Assembly (NCBI GenBank): GCA_029449235.1
Contig: JANATG010000008.1
Location: 1,364,001 to 1,428,000 of the forward strand
Source of the DNA: Linnemannia schmuckeri
Lineage: Eukaryota; Mortierellomycota; Mortierellomycetes; Mortierellales; Mortierellaceae
Reading direction: 5' to 3'
Length of the DNA stretch: 64,000 nt
The notes below the pieces were generated by a model. That model made no database searches. It was not told the DNA's origin and worked only from the letters and a program-made list of their open reading frames with translations. Every line of letters begins with the position of its first letter. Position 1 is the first letter of the stretch. Positions 20,355 to 31,290 of the stretch are shown here, one piece after another. The position numbers were made by a program, and so were the translations under genes.

Positions 20355-23300
20355 ATGCAACTCTTTACTCCCCCTACTTCCTTTCTGATGGACAGACGCC
20401 TGCTCGTATTGACTATGAGCTTCAGAGCACCAGAACAACTGCAACAACCAACGGAGGCACAGGATGGACCCAACACGGAAACCGACTCTGTTATCCGGTA
20501 TTCACGCGAGTTCCTCATGGCCTGCGCGGAGAGTCCCCTTGTCCAGAGACCAGAGGCTCTTCCTCCAACAAGCGAATGGTTCGGGTAAGCGAACTATCCT
20601 ACTTGAAGGGCTCCATGTTGCTCATAACACATGCCAGTTTTTCATAGGTGTCTTTTGATATCCATTTTGACTGACCTATCATCGCTCGCTCTTTGAAAAT
20701 AGTGAAATCATCAAAGAGGAGCCAGAACAGAACAATGGCATTCGCAAGGTGCCAAGGTATGTTACCCAAGCATGACTCGCCCCTTTTGCAATGTTAACAA
20801 AAAATAACACGGAGGATATGCAATATGCTTGCGTTTGTTTATCGATCGACGATTGTCTTATTACCGGCCCCTGGCTCACTTACACTTACATTTCTCTTTT
20901 TGTTGCCATCATCGCCCACTAGCAAAACAACCATGCCAGGTAATAAAGGCTGCTCCAACCGCATGCTATATTAAGTAAGAATATGGGCATGGTAGTGATC
21001 AACCAACTGACTCCCACCACTTTCCTCTTACTGCTTGACCTTGTATTGTAACAACTTTAGACCGTATCGTCCTCGGTCCTCCAAAAATGAGCTTTGCATC
21101 CTCGTCATTGGGAGGATTGAAGAGGTCGGACGATGGTCTCTCAGGATTCAAAAAGCCGTTAGAGGCAAGTCTTGATTAGGCTCTTGCTTGGACATCATGT
21201 TATAAGAGCTTAATAGATCTGGGACAGAGCAATGTGGGCTAAACATGGACGTGATCTCCTCCTGATTATACATAGACTCCCAGAGAAGGCCGCACCCCCC
21301 GTGGACCACCCAGTATTCTGGAGCAAGGATTCGGTCGCGAAACAATCGAAAAGTTGTCTTCTCACAAACTCCCTAAGGTCACGCCAAAGGACATTACTGG
21401 GCTGCTGAGTGGCATGGAGAGGCGACGAATGGACGCACCCCGAAGCAACAACTCATCGTTGACAGGTATGGATTTTATTTCACAGAGACACTGCTATCCT
21501 GTCATTATCGAGCGCTCAACGAACCTTGCTCTCCTTGTTCACCTTGACTAATGCAGGAATAATCTCATTGTGAATATGTACAGGCTTAAGACAGTCGTCA
21601 AGCCTATCGGGCTCAAGAATGGGCGGAGTAACCACAACAAGGACCTCTGGACAGATGATGTCCTCGTCCAACAATCCACTTCTCAGTAATGGCAATGGCG
21701 GCAGCAGTGCAGGGCTTGCCTCTCGAGTCCAGCGTTCGGATGCGCCAGAATGGATGAGCTACAACCCTGACTCGGATGGAGCAGCAAAAGAAGGCGATGA
21801 TGGAGGTGATCAACCAGCATTTGTAGACGACATCCAAGCCTGGAAGGCTCGTATGAAGGAGCACGAACGCCGAGAGAAGGAAAAGGAGCTGAATCAAGGT
21901 CAGAGTAGAGCCGATCCCAAAGGTCCCTCGAGAGCCGACAGCAGTTCTTCATGGAGATCAGGTGGTCTTGGAGCGCAGGCTGGTGACGATGACAAAACGA
22001 CTGGCGACGCAAAAGGCACACCAACATTGGAAAAATCTCTTGGACGATCGATGCTCTCTAACGAGCCTATTCAGGATATTGACATGTTCTTCAGCCCCGG
22101 AGGGATTGATCTCAGCAAGACTTTTGACGCATCGACAGCGTTTGACAAGTTTTTGTCTCAGCATACCATTGCAGCGTCCACGGCAGAAGACTCCTTGCAA
22201 CAAAAGCCAGTGAGGAAGACGGATGGCTCGCGATTTGCGCGGTTCTTTGCTGAGGATGAGCCGGAACCTATCAAGGAGCCAGAGCAGCCTAGGTCAAATA
22301 ACGACATGCCAGGAAAACAGCTGTCACTTGATCAGCTCTTCCAGTCTCATGCGCCAAACACTGCTGCAGCATCGGCCCCTCCACCATTGGGCCGTATGCC
22401 TTCAGAAGCCGAGATTCTTCAGTCCATGAAGGGAGTTCAGTCTCCACCTGCCAAGCCCGACGACAGGAATGAACAAATGGACGATGCATTTGGATTCAGC
22501 AAGATTATGGCCGCTCTTTCCAAGGTAATTTATTAACCCAAAATGATACTGCGGCGCACATCTTGCAAAAGAGAGGGCACTGTACGACTCACCATATGCC
22601 ATTGGCGCCACTTTAATAGCCTCCTCTTAGTAACCCAGAGTCATTGGCGTCCTTAAGCCCAGTAAGCTCTCGACCGGCGACACTTCCTATGGGACAGGAT
22701 GGACCAGCTCCTGCTGACCATTCAAAACTCAACACACCTCCAGGATTGTCTGCAACATTCCAGGACCCCTCTATTGTTTCTTACCAAGCCAAACCAGCAA
22801 CTCTCCTTGACACGTTGATGACGGGATCTAATGAGACTGCAGTGTCTTTGAATACCACCCAAGCAGTCTCCTCCCCTGCGCCTATCGAAAACGCTGCAGG
22901 ACAGACATCTACAGCGCCTTTGACATCCACTACAAGTACACCCATCATTACAGCCGCACCTATTACTTCAACCTCCGCGACCACAAGCACAAGTCCCACT
23001 ACAACAGCTGCGCCAGTGACAGAGGCCCCTCGCCCTGCATCACGACCTGTTCAAGTGGCTTTTGGCGGCGGTATTCCTACCTCGGTCTATCGCCAGTTGA
23101 GCGGGAAGACTGATGGCCAGAAATCCGCCTCTCCACTGATCCGACCCCTTAACTCTGCCAACGGTTCTAATATCAATGGAGGCGGCTCAAGCCCATCACT
23201 GTCATCGCCATCGGTGAACAGCCCTCGCCAATTTAATGCCCAGATCGCTCAGCCTGCTCAACAGGCACCTCCTCACCAACCACAGCAACAGCAACAGCAG

Positions 23301-24021
23301 CAACTTCCGTCTATGCAACAGCAATCACAGTCGCCTCAGGTTCCACAGCAGCAAATGAACAAGAACTTTGGGCCTTACAGCCAAGGCCCAGGACCTATGC
23401 TTCATTCACCTGTTATGGACCCGAGGATGGGACCCATGTTCCCCAACGGCGGTCCCTCACCCATGGGCGGACATGGTCATGGTATGGAGAACGATCCCCA
23501 AGGATTCTTCCACGGCATGCCCATGCAGCGCCCACCCCAAGGAGTTCCCCCTCCTTTTGGACAACAGATGCCTCCTTTCAGCCAGCAGATGCATGTGAGT
23601 GGGCCTGGTGACTTTATGCCCCCACACCCCGGCCAGATGGTAGGAATGCCTCCGTTTGGTGCGCCTATGCATCCTGGCATGTTCCCAATGAATCCTGTGG
23701 AGATGCTGATGCACCGTGGTCCTGGCGGACCTCCTCCACCTCGCCCCATGCCTGGAATGGGCCCTGGTCCTGGCCCGAACCACTTTGTGCCTAACAACTT
23801 TGGCCACCCTATGAGCGGCATGCCCCATCATGGTAAGTTCAATTAATCATGATGTTACTGGAGCTAGTTGATAATCTCTTTTATCTTACGTGTCTCTAAC
23901 CAGTCTTTTCTCTTATTTTTATTTTGCAGGACTTCCTATGAACCCTCCTTTCTTCCCACCTCAGGTCTCGAAGCCCATGATGACTCGAGAGGAATTTGAG
24001 CGCAGAAATAGACAACAGTAA
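20355..24021 (+). CDS. eIF4E-binding protein, 4E-T (EIF4ENIF1)-like
   Basis: Model: join(20355..20584, 20703..20756, 20923..20939, 21061..21164, 21276..21465, 21584..22524, 22620..23832, 23930..24021), 946 aa, in frame throughout. Later in-frame starts at 20388 and 20415 are possible. The N-terminus carries the canonical eIF4E-binding motif Y-x4-L-phi in IRYSREFLM (Y49, L54, M55 in this model), with RPEALP shortly after, as in animal 4E-T. DRIVLGPP and DAPEWMSYNPDSD match other 4E-T segments. The remainder is Gln/Pro/Met-rich and disordered, with a Gly-Met-Pro region near the end and a C-terminal MMTREEFERRNRQQ. Family members repress translation and bring eIF4E to P-bodies. Oddities are a 17-nt micro-exon (20923-20939) and an intron after GAG at 21164 that begins GCAAGT; only this GC-AG intron keeps the frame. 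Confidence 0.82.
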
Positions 24022-25277
24022 AAAATGGCGGAGAGTGCTATCATATTTGCTTCTGCACGTTCTTTGGCCACTATTCTTTTCTTTTTATTTCAATCTGTCC
24101 CAATTGCTCTTTCGTAAGGAACATGTTGAGAATTCTTAGCTGGTCTATTTTTTTATACTTTTGGTGGTGATGTGCTCATTGACACCATGTTCCAGGAACA
24201 ATGTTCAAACCCCGGTAAGAAAAGGCAGCACTGCCGCTTGGATAACATGCACCTGGGTTGAGGTTTTTCTCTTTCTTCTTGCTGAGTATATGAGGAAAAG
24301 GAAGGTGAGTGTTGCCGTCTGCTTTTTGTGAGCCTGGATCGTCGTTCCTCCTTTCCGCATTTCTATTTTTTTTTTTATAAATATTCCATTTGGTTTTTGT
24401 TGTGATAAGTTGCATCGAGACCCTCGTTTGTGTATTCGTGTGACAAGAATTGGTTTGTGGATGAATGAGTGGAGATGATGGTGCCATTGTTGATCCAATG
24501 GTTTCCACTTTTCATCCCTTATTTCCTTTTCTTTAACTGATGATAATGACTTGAAGCAAGCAACTAACTTTCCGCAACAGAAGCTTTAAATTTGTCAGTT
24601 GATTGTATGGGTCTAAATTGAAAGCGCACTAAATCAACATTGTTCACTTGATTCGGTATGGTGTTGAATTCAAATTGGTAATGGTTAACTGGTTCTTTGT
24701 ATTCGCAATCAAAGATTTGTTGTCGGTGCGCCCTGTCATCTACTTTGTATTTTTTCTTTTGGAGCTCTTGTGCTTTGTTTATTTCAACACTTTTATCCTT
24801 CATTGGGGATGAACAGCCGAAAGGGATGAAGGTGCTCTCAGCAGTCGGCGTTTTTTGTCACTTTCCGCACTCCACTCTGTGTTCTCTGTGTTCTCTGTGG
24901 ATGTGTGGGTAGATTTGGATTAAAGGGACGAGTGGATGAAATAGCTGAAGAACGGTTGCAGTGGATGCTCAGTTCTTTATCTACTCTTTCTCTTTCTCGC
25001 ACTGCCGCGCAATTCATCTTCCTTCCTTCCTTCCTTCCTTTCTTCCTTCCTTCCTTCGTTCCTTCCTTCGTTTCTTCCTTCCTTCCTCTCATTCTTCTCT
25101 TTTCTTTTAATTAATTTTCGGGTTCCTTCACATTTTATCTCTTTCTTTCTATCTCCTCCTTCCTTTGTTCCTACCCCCTTTCCTCCGCCCCCACCCTACC
25201 TCCGCCCTTACTCTTCTCACCCTTCCGCCTCCTTCTTTTCACAGACACTGCCAGGTAGACGCCCCTTTCCTCGCCCC
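24022..25277. other. Intergenic with TTCC microsatellite
   Basis: There is no convincing gene. A degenerate (TTCC)n array occupies about 25018-25087. A 79-codon minus-strand frame at 24564-24803 resembles nothing I know. The region past 25100 is pyrimidine-rich and probably the promoter or leader of the membrane-protein gene downstream. Confidence 0.45.
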
Positions 25278-25328
25278 ATGGCAACCACCCCCTCCTCTTC
25301 CTCCTTCAACCTCTCTTCCAACCGCTGA
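25278..25328 (+). promoter_or_regulatory. Short upstream ORF overlapping the next start (TGATG)
   Basis: ATG at 25278 opens a 16-codon frame beginning MATTPSSSSFNLSSNR. Its TGA stop at 25326-25328 shares its last A with the ATG at 25328. Such stop-start overlaps can allow termination-reinitiation. The alternative is that the true N-terminal exon of the downstream protein is elsewhere and this arrangement is accidental. Confidence 0.35.
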
Positions 25329-28300
25329 TGGCCGTCCTTCCTACCTTCATCTCATCTTGTATTGCCCCAGACAGCGCTGGCCAGAACGCCTTCCTGTTTG
25401 GCGTCCCTTCACCCGGCACACTCGAAGCTCACCTCATCAACCTCTCCGATCCCCTCTCCCCGACCTCAAAGCTAATTTCTTCGACCACCTCCTCGACCGG
25501 GACTGCGAGTTGGGATGCCAGCTCCAGTCTAGGCTGCTATCCGTACCTGGGCGATACTCCTTCCTCTCCCGCCTCTCCTCCCCCTGCCACCAACGCAACC
25601 GCTCCTGCACCTGCATCTGCTCCTTCCTTTCCTCCGCCCATCACAATCGTTCAGTTTGGGAACTCTGTCCAGACACAATTCTATCCTAATGGCACCTGGG
25701 TGACCTTTGGGACAACCACAGAGGCGGCCGCAAGCTTTCTTACTCCCAAGATGTTTAGTCCTGTGGGCTCAACAAATGGATGGAATTGGTTCCTGGCCAG
25801 GACCGGAGGGCAATCAAAGATATGGCGCCACCTCCGCATTGGAAGTAGGACTGAGGCGGGATCAAAAGAGTGAGTTTTTGTTGTTTTTCGTTTGAGTGTA
25901 TGTGTGTGTCTGAGTTCTACTGAGCAATGAAGAACAAGAAAAGGACCACAAAGCGCGCAATTGGCCAATCAGTCAGGAAAACAGGCGCAACTTTATCCTT
26001 TACTCATCATGTTTTCACTTTCTGTCTCTTTGTTTGTGCGCATTGTTTTTCTTTTTTTGTACTCCCTTCCTCCTTCTCTCCCTCTCTGTGTGGCTCCCCC
26101 AATTCAATTCATTTCCTCTGTTGGATATTTATGTCTTTTTTTTTGCCTTCTACCTGTCCTGACCTGTCCAGTCTGACCATTGCGGGCTCTGAACCGCTTC
26201 TGACGGTGGGCGCTATCGCTCCAGATGCAAACAACTATGGCAACGGACTCTTCTTCCACATCGACCAGTCTGGATCTACAGGATCGATCTACCGAGCAAC
26301 AGGCAACAAACGCCCGGACAGGAACCTGACTGCAACCGACACCCTGGTGACCCTCGGCAAGCCCAGCCCACTCAACATGAACAATAATACTCTCACGGTC
26401 GATGCTGTCCCAGTGACCACGGCCTTTGCTGCCTTTATAATGGACAAGGTACCTATCCCAAAATACGTTACACCTCTCTTTGCTTTTGTACTTGCTCTTA
26501 CTCCAAAAGAAAAATTCCATCTTTGATCTCTGCCCCATGCTCACACCCTATGCAGTCCATGCACACACACCACTACCTCCCAACATAACACAATGGTTAG
26601 CTCAGCACATCTACGTCTGCGATTGTGTTCTAAGATCTATATCTGCAAAAGGATACCAATGTTAATTTTGCTCCTAAGCATACCTACCTCCTTTTAACCT
26701 AGACATTGCAATTTTTTCCCCCTTTGTAAATAGAGTGACCAAGGAGTCGTTACGGTGTATTCGATCGACCCCCGCATCCCCACTCTTACCCTGACCCGCA
26801 CACACGTCAAAGGATTCTCTCCCCTCTTCCATGTAACCCAATCCTTCACCAGTCTGAACAGCAGGATTGTCGTCTACGGAGGGGCTGTATCAAACGCTAT
26901 CCACATCTTTGACGTGATCTCAGGAACGTGGACAGGCCCTGCCCTTGTGGACCCTTCAGCAGTAACCGCCGTACCGCCCTCCAGTGGCCTGGGCATGGGC
27001 GTCATCGGAGGAATTGCGGCGGCAGCTGTGGTTATTCTGATTGTGACAGGAATGGCTATTTGGCGGATACGACGACGTCGCAGTAGCAGCAGGACTACAC
27101 AGTCCAAAACAACCGTCGACAACATTCCATTCAACGACGATATCAAAGTTCCTGTCAAAGAGGACACAATCGACCTTCTGACAATGGACAAGAGCCGCCC
27201 TAGATTTGATGACCGCAGACAGACCTCAGAAAGCACTCTTACCCCTTCAATGGCACCATCATCAATGCCAGGAACACCTGTCAGCCAGCACAAGAAGAGG
27301 TACAGTAATCAACAACGAAGACCCGGAGAAGTGTCAAGACACACCAGCGGCTACTCGATGCGGTCCGAAGGAAGCTCAAGTCGAGTCTCGCTCTTTCCTC
27401 CCAATTCTACCGTTTACCTTGCTGGACCCAACACCGTCATTCCGCCAAACCCCACAATTCCTTCAGCATTCTCAACAGCTAACCTCCAGAAGCTCCAAAA
27501 TGCAGCAGCAGTCTACAGATCGACCAGTGCTCCCGGAACGCCCAACCCCCGGTCAGCCGATCCACCAAGTCGAAAGGGATCCATGTACAAGTTTTCCGTT
27601 CCCAACGACTATGACGATCGACAGCCGCTTCACCACCACGAGTCATCAGAAGAGCAGCAGGCATACCTCCAAATGTCGATAAAGTCGACACCTGATGGTT
27701 CGCCTGCGAGCATAACTGGGTCGCGACCACTTGAAACAGCGTCTTCAGCAACACTTGGTAATAGCAGTCATGGCCACAGTCATAGCCAGAGTCAGTCGCG
27801 GAGTGATACGTCTGGCAGCTACCCTCGCCCTTTGTTCTCGTCTTCATCTCAGCCAGCATCGCCAAAGCAGCCTAGACCATCGACTTCGACGATAGACAGC
27901 GAGCATCAGTCTCAGCAATCTTCTCATCAGAGTCAGCAACAGGTCAATCCTTCCAGTCGTGCGGCTTCTAGGCCACGAAAAAAGAGAATAGATGGTGCCG
28001 CTCCGCTCAAGTCGCCCACTAGTCCGACGTTTCTCAAGGAGTCTTCTTCTACTTCTTCACAGAGATACGCCGACCATCGTGACTCTGGCTCTTACAAAGT
28101 CGAGTACCGAGACTCATCTCTCCTCCAACAACAGCAGCAAGAACTGCAACAACTTCAACGCCAGTACGGTAACTCGTACCCAGCATCGCCTCCTACATCC
28201 CCTGCATCTCCATACACACCCATGTCTGCATCTGCGTCTTCTAGATTCGCAGTTCCTTCTGCTGCCACCAAAATAACCCACCTCTCTCCATCACCGGCCC

Positions 28301-28656
28301 CTTCAGAGAGCGATACCCATTTTGTCGGTGACTTTCCGATGCCTCCAAAGATGGCGGCCACCGTAGTGAAACCACAGAAGCGCTCTGATCCAACTCCACC
28401 CACATCGTCTGCTAGTCGATCTGCTGCTCCAGCTCCTTCAAGGCCAAGTCGCCAACAGCGACAACCGCGGCATGATGAACCATACCAACAGCAGCAATAT
28501 CACCAGATGCAGAACCAGTATGACGATGTACAGTCGATAATGGGATCTGTGGGTACGATGAGTCCAAAAACGCCTATATTGGTCTCTTTGCCTCGTCCTA
28601 TCCCTCGTGAACGTGAGCGAGAGCGCGAGCGTAACCACGGTCGTGATCACACGTAA
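25328..28656 (+). CDS. Single-pass membrane protein with disordered cytoplasmic tail (Mortierella-type family)
   Basis: Model: join(25328..25869, 26172..26448, 26734..28656), 913 aa, phases consistent. The N-terminal 355 residues look extracellular: N-glycosylation sequons (NATA, NGTW, NLTA) and beta-rich segments such as TLVTLGKPSPLNMNNNTL and LNSRIVVYGGAVSNAIHIFD, reminiscent of beta-propeller proteins. One membrane helix lies about residues 358-383 (MGVIGGIAAAAVVILIVTGM), followed by the stop-transfer RIRRRR. The 530-residue tail is Ser/Pro/Gln-rich and ends in a mixed-charge Arg/Glu repeat. The architecture recalls a large uncharacterised family I associate with Mortierella genomes. No signal peptide is visible at this start, and family members normally have one, so the real N-terminus may lie in an exon I could not find. 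Confidence 0.65.
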
Positions 28657-29158
28657 TAGATACCCACCTACCTTTTTTTTTCCTTCCCTCCCTCCTCTAC
28701 CTCCACTCAAAAAACCCCCACTTTGTTTTCGTTCAGGTGTGTGGTCCTGTCTAATAGCAAAATAATAAATAGACATTTCATGGCCTTTTGATGATACTCG
28801 ATTTGTATCGTAGACAGTAGCCTTTATACTGTACCAATTCGAACCACGGATAACAACAAAGTCTCTCGAAAAAAAAAAATACTTGAAGAAAACAGAACGA
28901 AAGAGAAAAGAACAAAGACAAGTTTCTGTCCTTTTCACTCTCCATCAAACAAAGACCTCATCGTGCTCTCTTTCCTTTTTTTTTTGTACGCAATTTTATT
29001 TCACCAGTAAAAAGCCCAAAGGAGGCATTCAATAGCGAAAGGGGAGTACATACCAAACTCTTCCAAGAGCCATCCACCAGTCGCAGTCCGGTCCACAACC
29101 TGGCTCTGCCCAACAATCGTCGCTGCTCTTCACAGCAAAAACGGAAGACAAAATAAAA
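28657..29158. other. Intergenic; possible 3' end of the retroelement-like unit
   Basis: AATAAT/AATAAA-like sequence near 28762-28770 may serve the upstream gene. On the minus strand, GAAATAAAATTG followed by an A10 run (28976-28985) resembles a polyadenylated 3' end for the RNase H unit. One copy of a 21-bp repeat lies at 29063-29083. Confidence 0.4.
29063..29083. repeat. 21-bp direct repeat, copy 1
   Basis: The first half of the sequence is CCAAGAGCCATCC and the second half is ACCAGTCG. It is identical to 32217-32237 in the same orientation; flanking bases differ on both sides. Confidence 0.9.
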
Positions 29159-31285
29159 CTAGATACGAATGAAGGGGATTCTTCCCATCCTCTCCATCAA
29201 TGACAACTTTCTCCTTCCCAACAGGCTATCCAACAGCCGCTCATCAGCTGCGCGTGGTTCCTTGGTCGCTCCAGGGCAGGTTCGATCCTCATGTGTGGCT
29301 AGCGAAGCGCCACACGGGCAGAAACCATCACGCGCGATGTATCCGTATCCTCGACTCCAGTCACCTCGGGGGCCGGTGTATTTGGATGTTTTGTCCTTAG
29401 CAGAGATGCCTTGTGTCTGCTCCCATGCATTCGTCGCGGAGCATCGAGTTTTCCAGATTAGCTCTGAGGCCTGCGTCTCCAGGTAGCCAATAAACCTGTG
29501 AAGGACCGTCTTGGCAATGGACTGTGGGGTCTTGAAGGCCGAGGACCACTCAGTCAACATGCTCTTGGGGGTGATTCCGCGAAGAAGGTCCGAAACGTGC
29601 CACTTGGGGTTTTCATCACGATCGGGAGCAGGACTACCGCTGTGCACGGCTCGAGCTCCACCGATAGAAGAGAATCCCCGAATATGATCCGCATCCGAGG
29701 GGGACTGCCAGTATATGGGTACTGGCCGTGGTGCTTGACGACCATTGTCAGTTGCTCGCTTGTGTTCACGCTTCCTGGCGGCATTGTAGTTATTTGTTGC
29801 CTGAACGCCCCATTCATCAATCTTGCCCATGGCCTCCTTCCATATCGCAGTGGTTGTCTCAACAGTAGAGGGACATCTCCAGACGTGCTCATTGTCTTCC
29901 TCCTCCTGCTCATATTGACGACACAGGCAGGTTGAGTACAAATCAGGCTTCCGAGCCTGCATGGAGTTCAATGTTGGCAACATTCCATGCAGCTTCTTGA
30001 TATGATGTGTTCGTTGGTGGGAGTCCTTGCTGTTGCTGTAAAATGTGAAGACGGCGCGTCTGTCATGGACATGGGCCAAGGTCGAACTCCATTCCACATC
30101 GTCAATGTCCGAGATCGCCCTCTTGACCCGTCTTTGTGATATCCAGACTTGATGATGGCGGATTGTCGATTGTTGTTTGAGGAGCTGTCGTAGATCGATT
30201 TCAACAAGCCCGCCATTGCAATGTGCAAAGCTCGTGATGTCCGTCTGCTGAGTAAGATCCACCACCAAAGGCACCGTAACACTCTGTGCTGCCGCCTTTG
30301 CCGCCTGATCCGCTAGCTCATTTCCTTGAATGTTGTTGTGTCCCTTGATCCATACCACTTCGACTTCGCCTGGCCGAGATTCCACAACCTGCCATAATAC
30401 CGCCCAGATACCGGCATAAGTGCTCCTAAATCGTTTCCTCGGTAAGGCATCTTGACGATTCTTCACCATATGATGATACTGTTCCACCACCGACTGATTG
30501 TCCAGTTTGACCACAATGTTTTGTTCCGGAGGTGCTGACAGGACTGCGGCTAGTAAGCCCATGAGCTCAGACTTGGCCGAGGATGCATGACCGTCCGTTC
30601 GTCCTTGTACTGTCAGGGGATTGTCCTGAGTAAGGTCCACCACTCCAAAAGCCAGTGACACGCCGGATGTTCCTGAGTTTAGAAGAGATCCATCCGAGTA
30701 CAAAACTCGGGGGGTGGAGTTGTCTACTGGTGTGTCCTGTATTGTTCGCATGGACGCTGCTTCCGCCGGTGAGAGACAAAGTGGGCCGAAGGTTGTGGTG
30801 AGGGGGCCTGATGCTGCGAGCGGTTGGACTCGGTACTGTTCTTGCAAAGGGAAGTTCGAGGTTGTGTCAAAGGCTGATTTGCGTAGTGGTTGAGTCTTCT
30901 TGGGCCGTGGCATCGTCTCCTTTAGGCGAGAGACGACCGAGCGATGGTGAAGACGGTAAGCCTTTTTTTCCTGTTGCTGCTGTTGTTTCCTGTCACGGAG
31001 GGACTCTTGCAAGCGTGAGACAACAGAGTAGTGCTGAAGACAAAGTGCCTCTGCTTCCTGTTGCTTTCTGGCTCGAAGGGATTCCTGTAAACGAGATTCC
31101 ACTGCTGCTTTGTTCAGTCTGGTTTCCATATCCGAGCGGAGAGAATCAAGGTGGTGAGTCCGGTACTCATTGACAGCCTCGGTGGCTCGGCGACGTATTC
31201 CAAGGGCAACGGTCTTGCGTCGACTAGCAACAGACTGAACACGCGCAGCTGCATTGACAGCGTCATGGTCGACGTTGGACAGCAT
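29159..31285 (-). CDS. RNase H domain protein, LINE-derived C-terminal type, 708 aa
   Basis: Single open frame. Residues about 45-125 are a charged, helical region with repeated units of the form SRLQESL-RxRKQQ (starting near 64, 89 and 118), probably coiled coil. The RNase HI domain spans about 193-332 with the full catalytic set: D198 (YSDGS), E240 (KSELM), D262 (LDNQS), H316 (WIKGHNN) and D326 (ELADQAA). A zinc-finger-like C453/C455/H467/C471 follows, comparable to the zf-RVT element of non-LTR retrotransposons. A second Cys/His cluster (CPCG...H...C) lies close to the C-terminus. No reverse transcriptase motif (such as YADD) is present on any frame of the unit. The ATG sits five bases after the stop of the upstream frame, in the context CCGCCATG. 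Intactness of 708 codons suggests recent or selected coding capacity. Confidence 0.85.
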   Translation of the reverse strand: MLSNVDHDAVNAAARVQSVASRRKTVALGIRRRATEAVNEYRTHHLDSLRSDMETRLNKAAVESRLQESLRARKQQEAEALCLQHYSVVSRLQESLRDRKQQQQQEKKAYRLHHRSVVSRLKETMPRPKKTQPLRKSAFDTTSNFPLQEQYRVQPLAASGPLTTTFGPLCLSPAEAASMRTIQDTPVDNSTPRVLYSDGSLLNSGTSGVSLAFGVVDLTQDNPLTVQGRTDGHASSAKSELMGLLAAVLSAPPEQNIVVKLDNQSVVEQYHHMVKNRQDALPRKRFRSTYAGIWAVLWQVVESRPGEVEVVWIKGHNNIQGNELADQAAKAAAQSVTVPLVVDLTQQTDITSFAHCNGGLVEIDLRQLLKQQSTIRHHQVWISQRRVKRAISDIDDVEWSSTLAHVHDRRAVFTFYSNSKDSHQRTHHIKKLHGMLPTLNSMQARKPDLYSTCLCRQYEQEEEDNEHVWRCPSTVETTTAIWKEAMGKIDEWGVQATNNYNAARKREHKRATDNGRQAPRPVPIYWQSPSDADHIRGFSSIGGARAVHSGSPAPDRDENPKWHVSDLLRGITPKSMLTEWSSAFKTPQSIAKTVLHRFIGYLETQASELIWKTRCSATNAWEQTQGISAKDKTSKYTGPRGDWSRGYGYIARDGFCPCGASLATHEDRTCPGATKEPRAADERLLDSLLGRRKLSLMERMGRIPFIRI

Positions 31286-31290
31286 GGCGG

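Noticed and set aside
24564..24803. 79-codon minus-strand frame with an ATG
   Set aside because: It has AT-rich codons and no recognisable motif, splice partners or promoter features; probably chance.
28976..28985. A10 run on the minus strand as proof of a retrotransposed 3' tail
   Set aside because: Plausible, but sequence beyond the run has no duplicate at the other end of the unit, so it is kept only as an alternative border.
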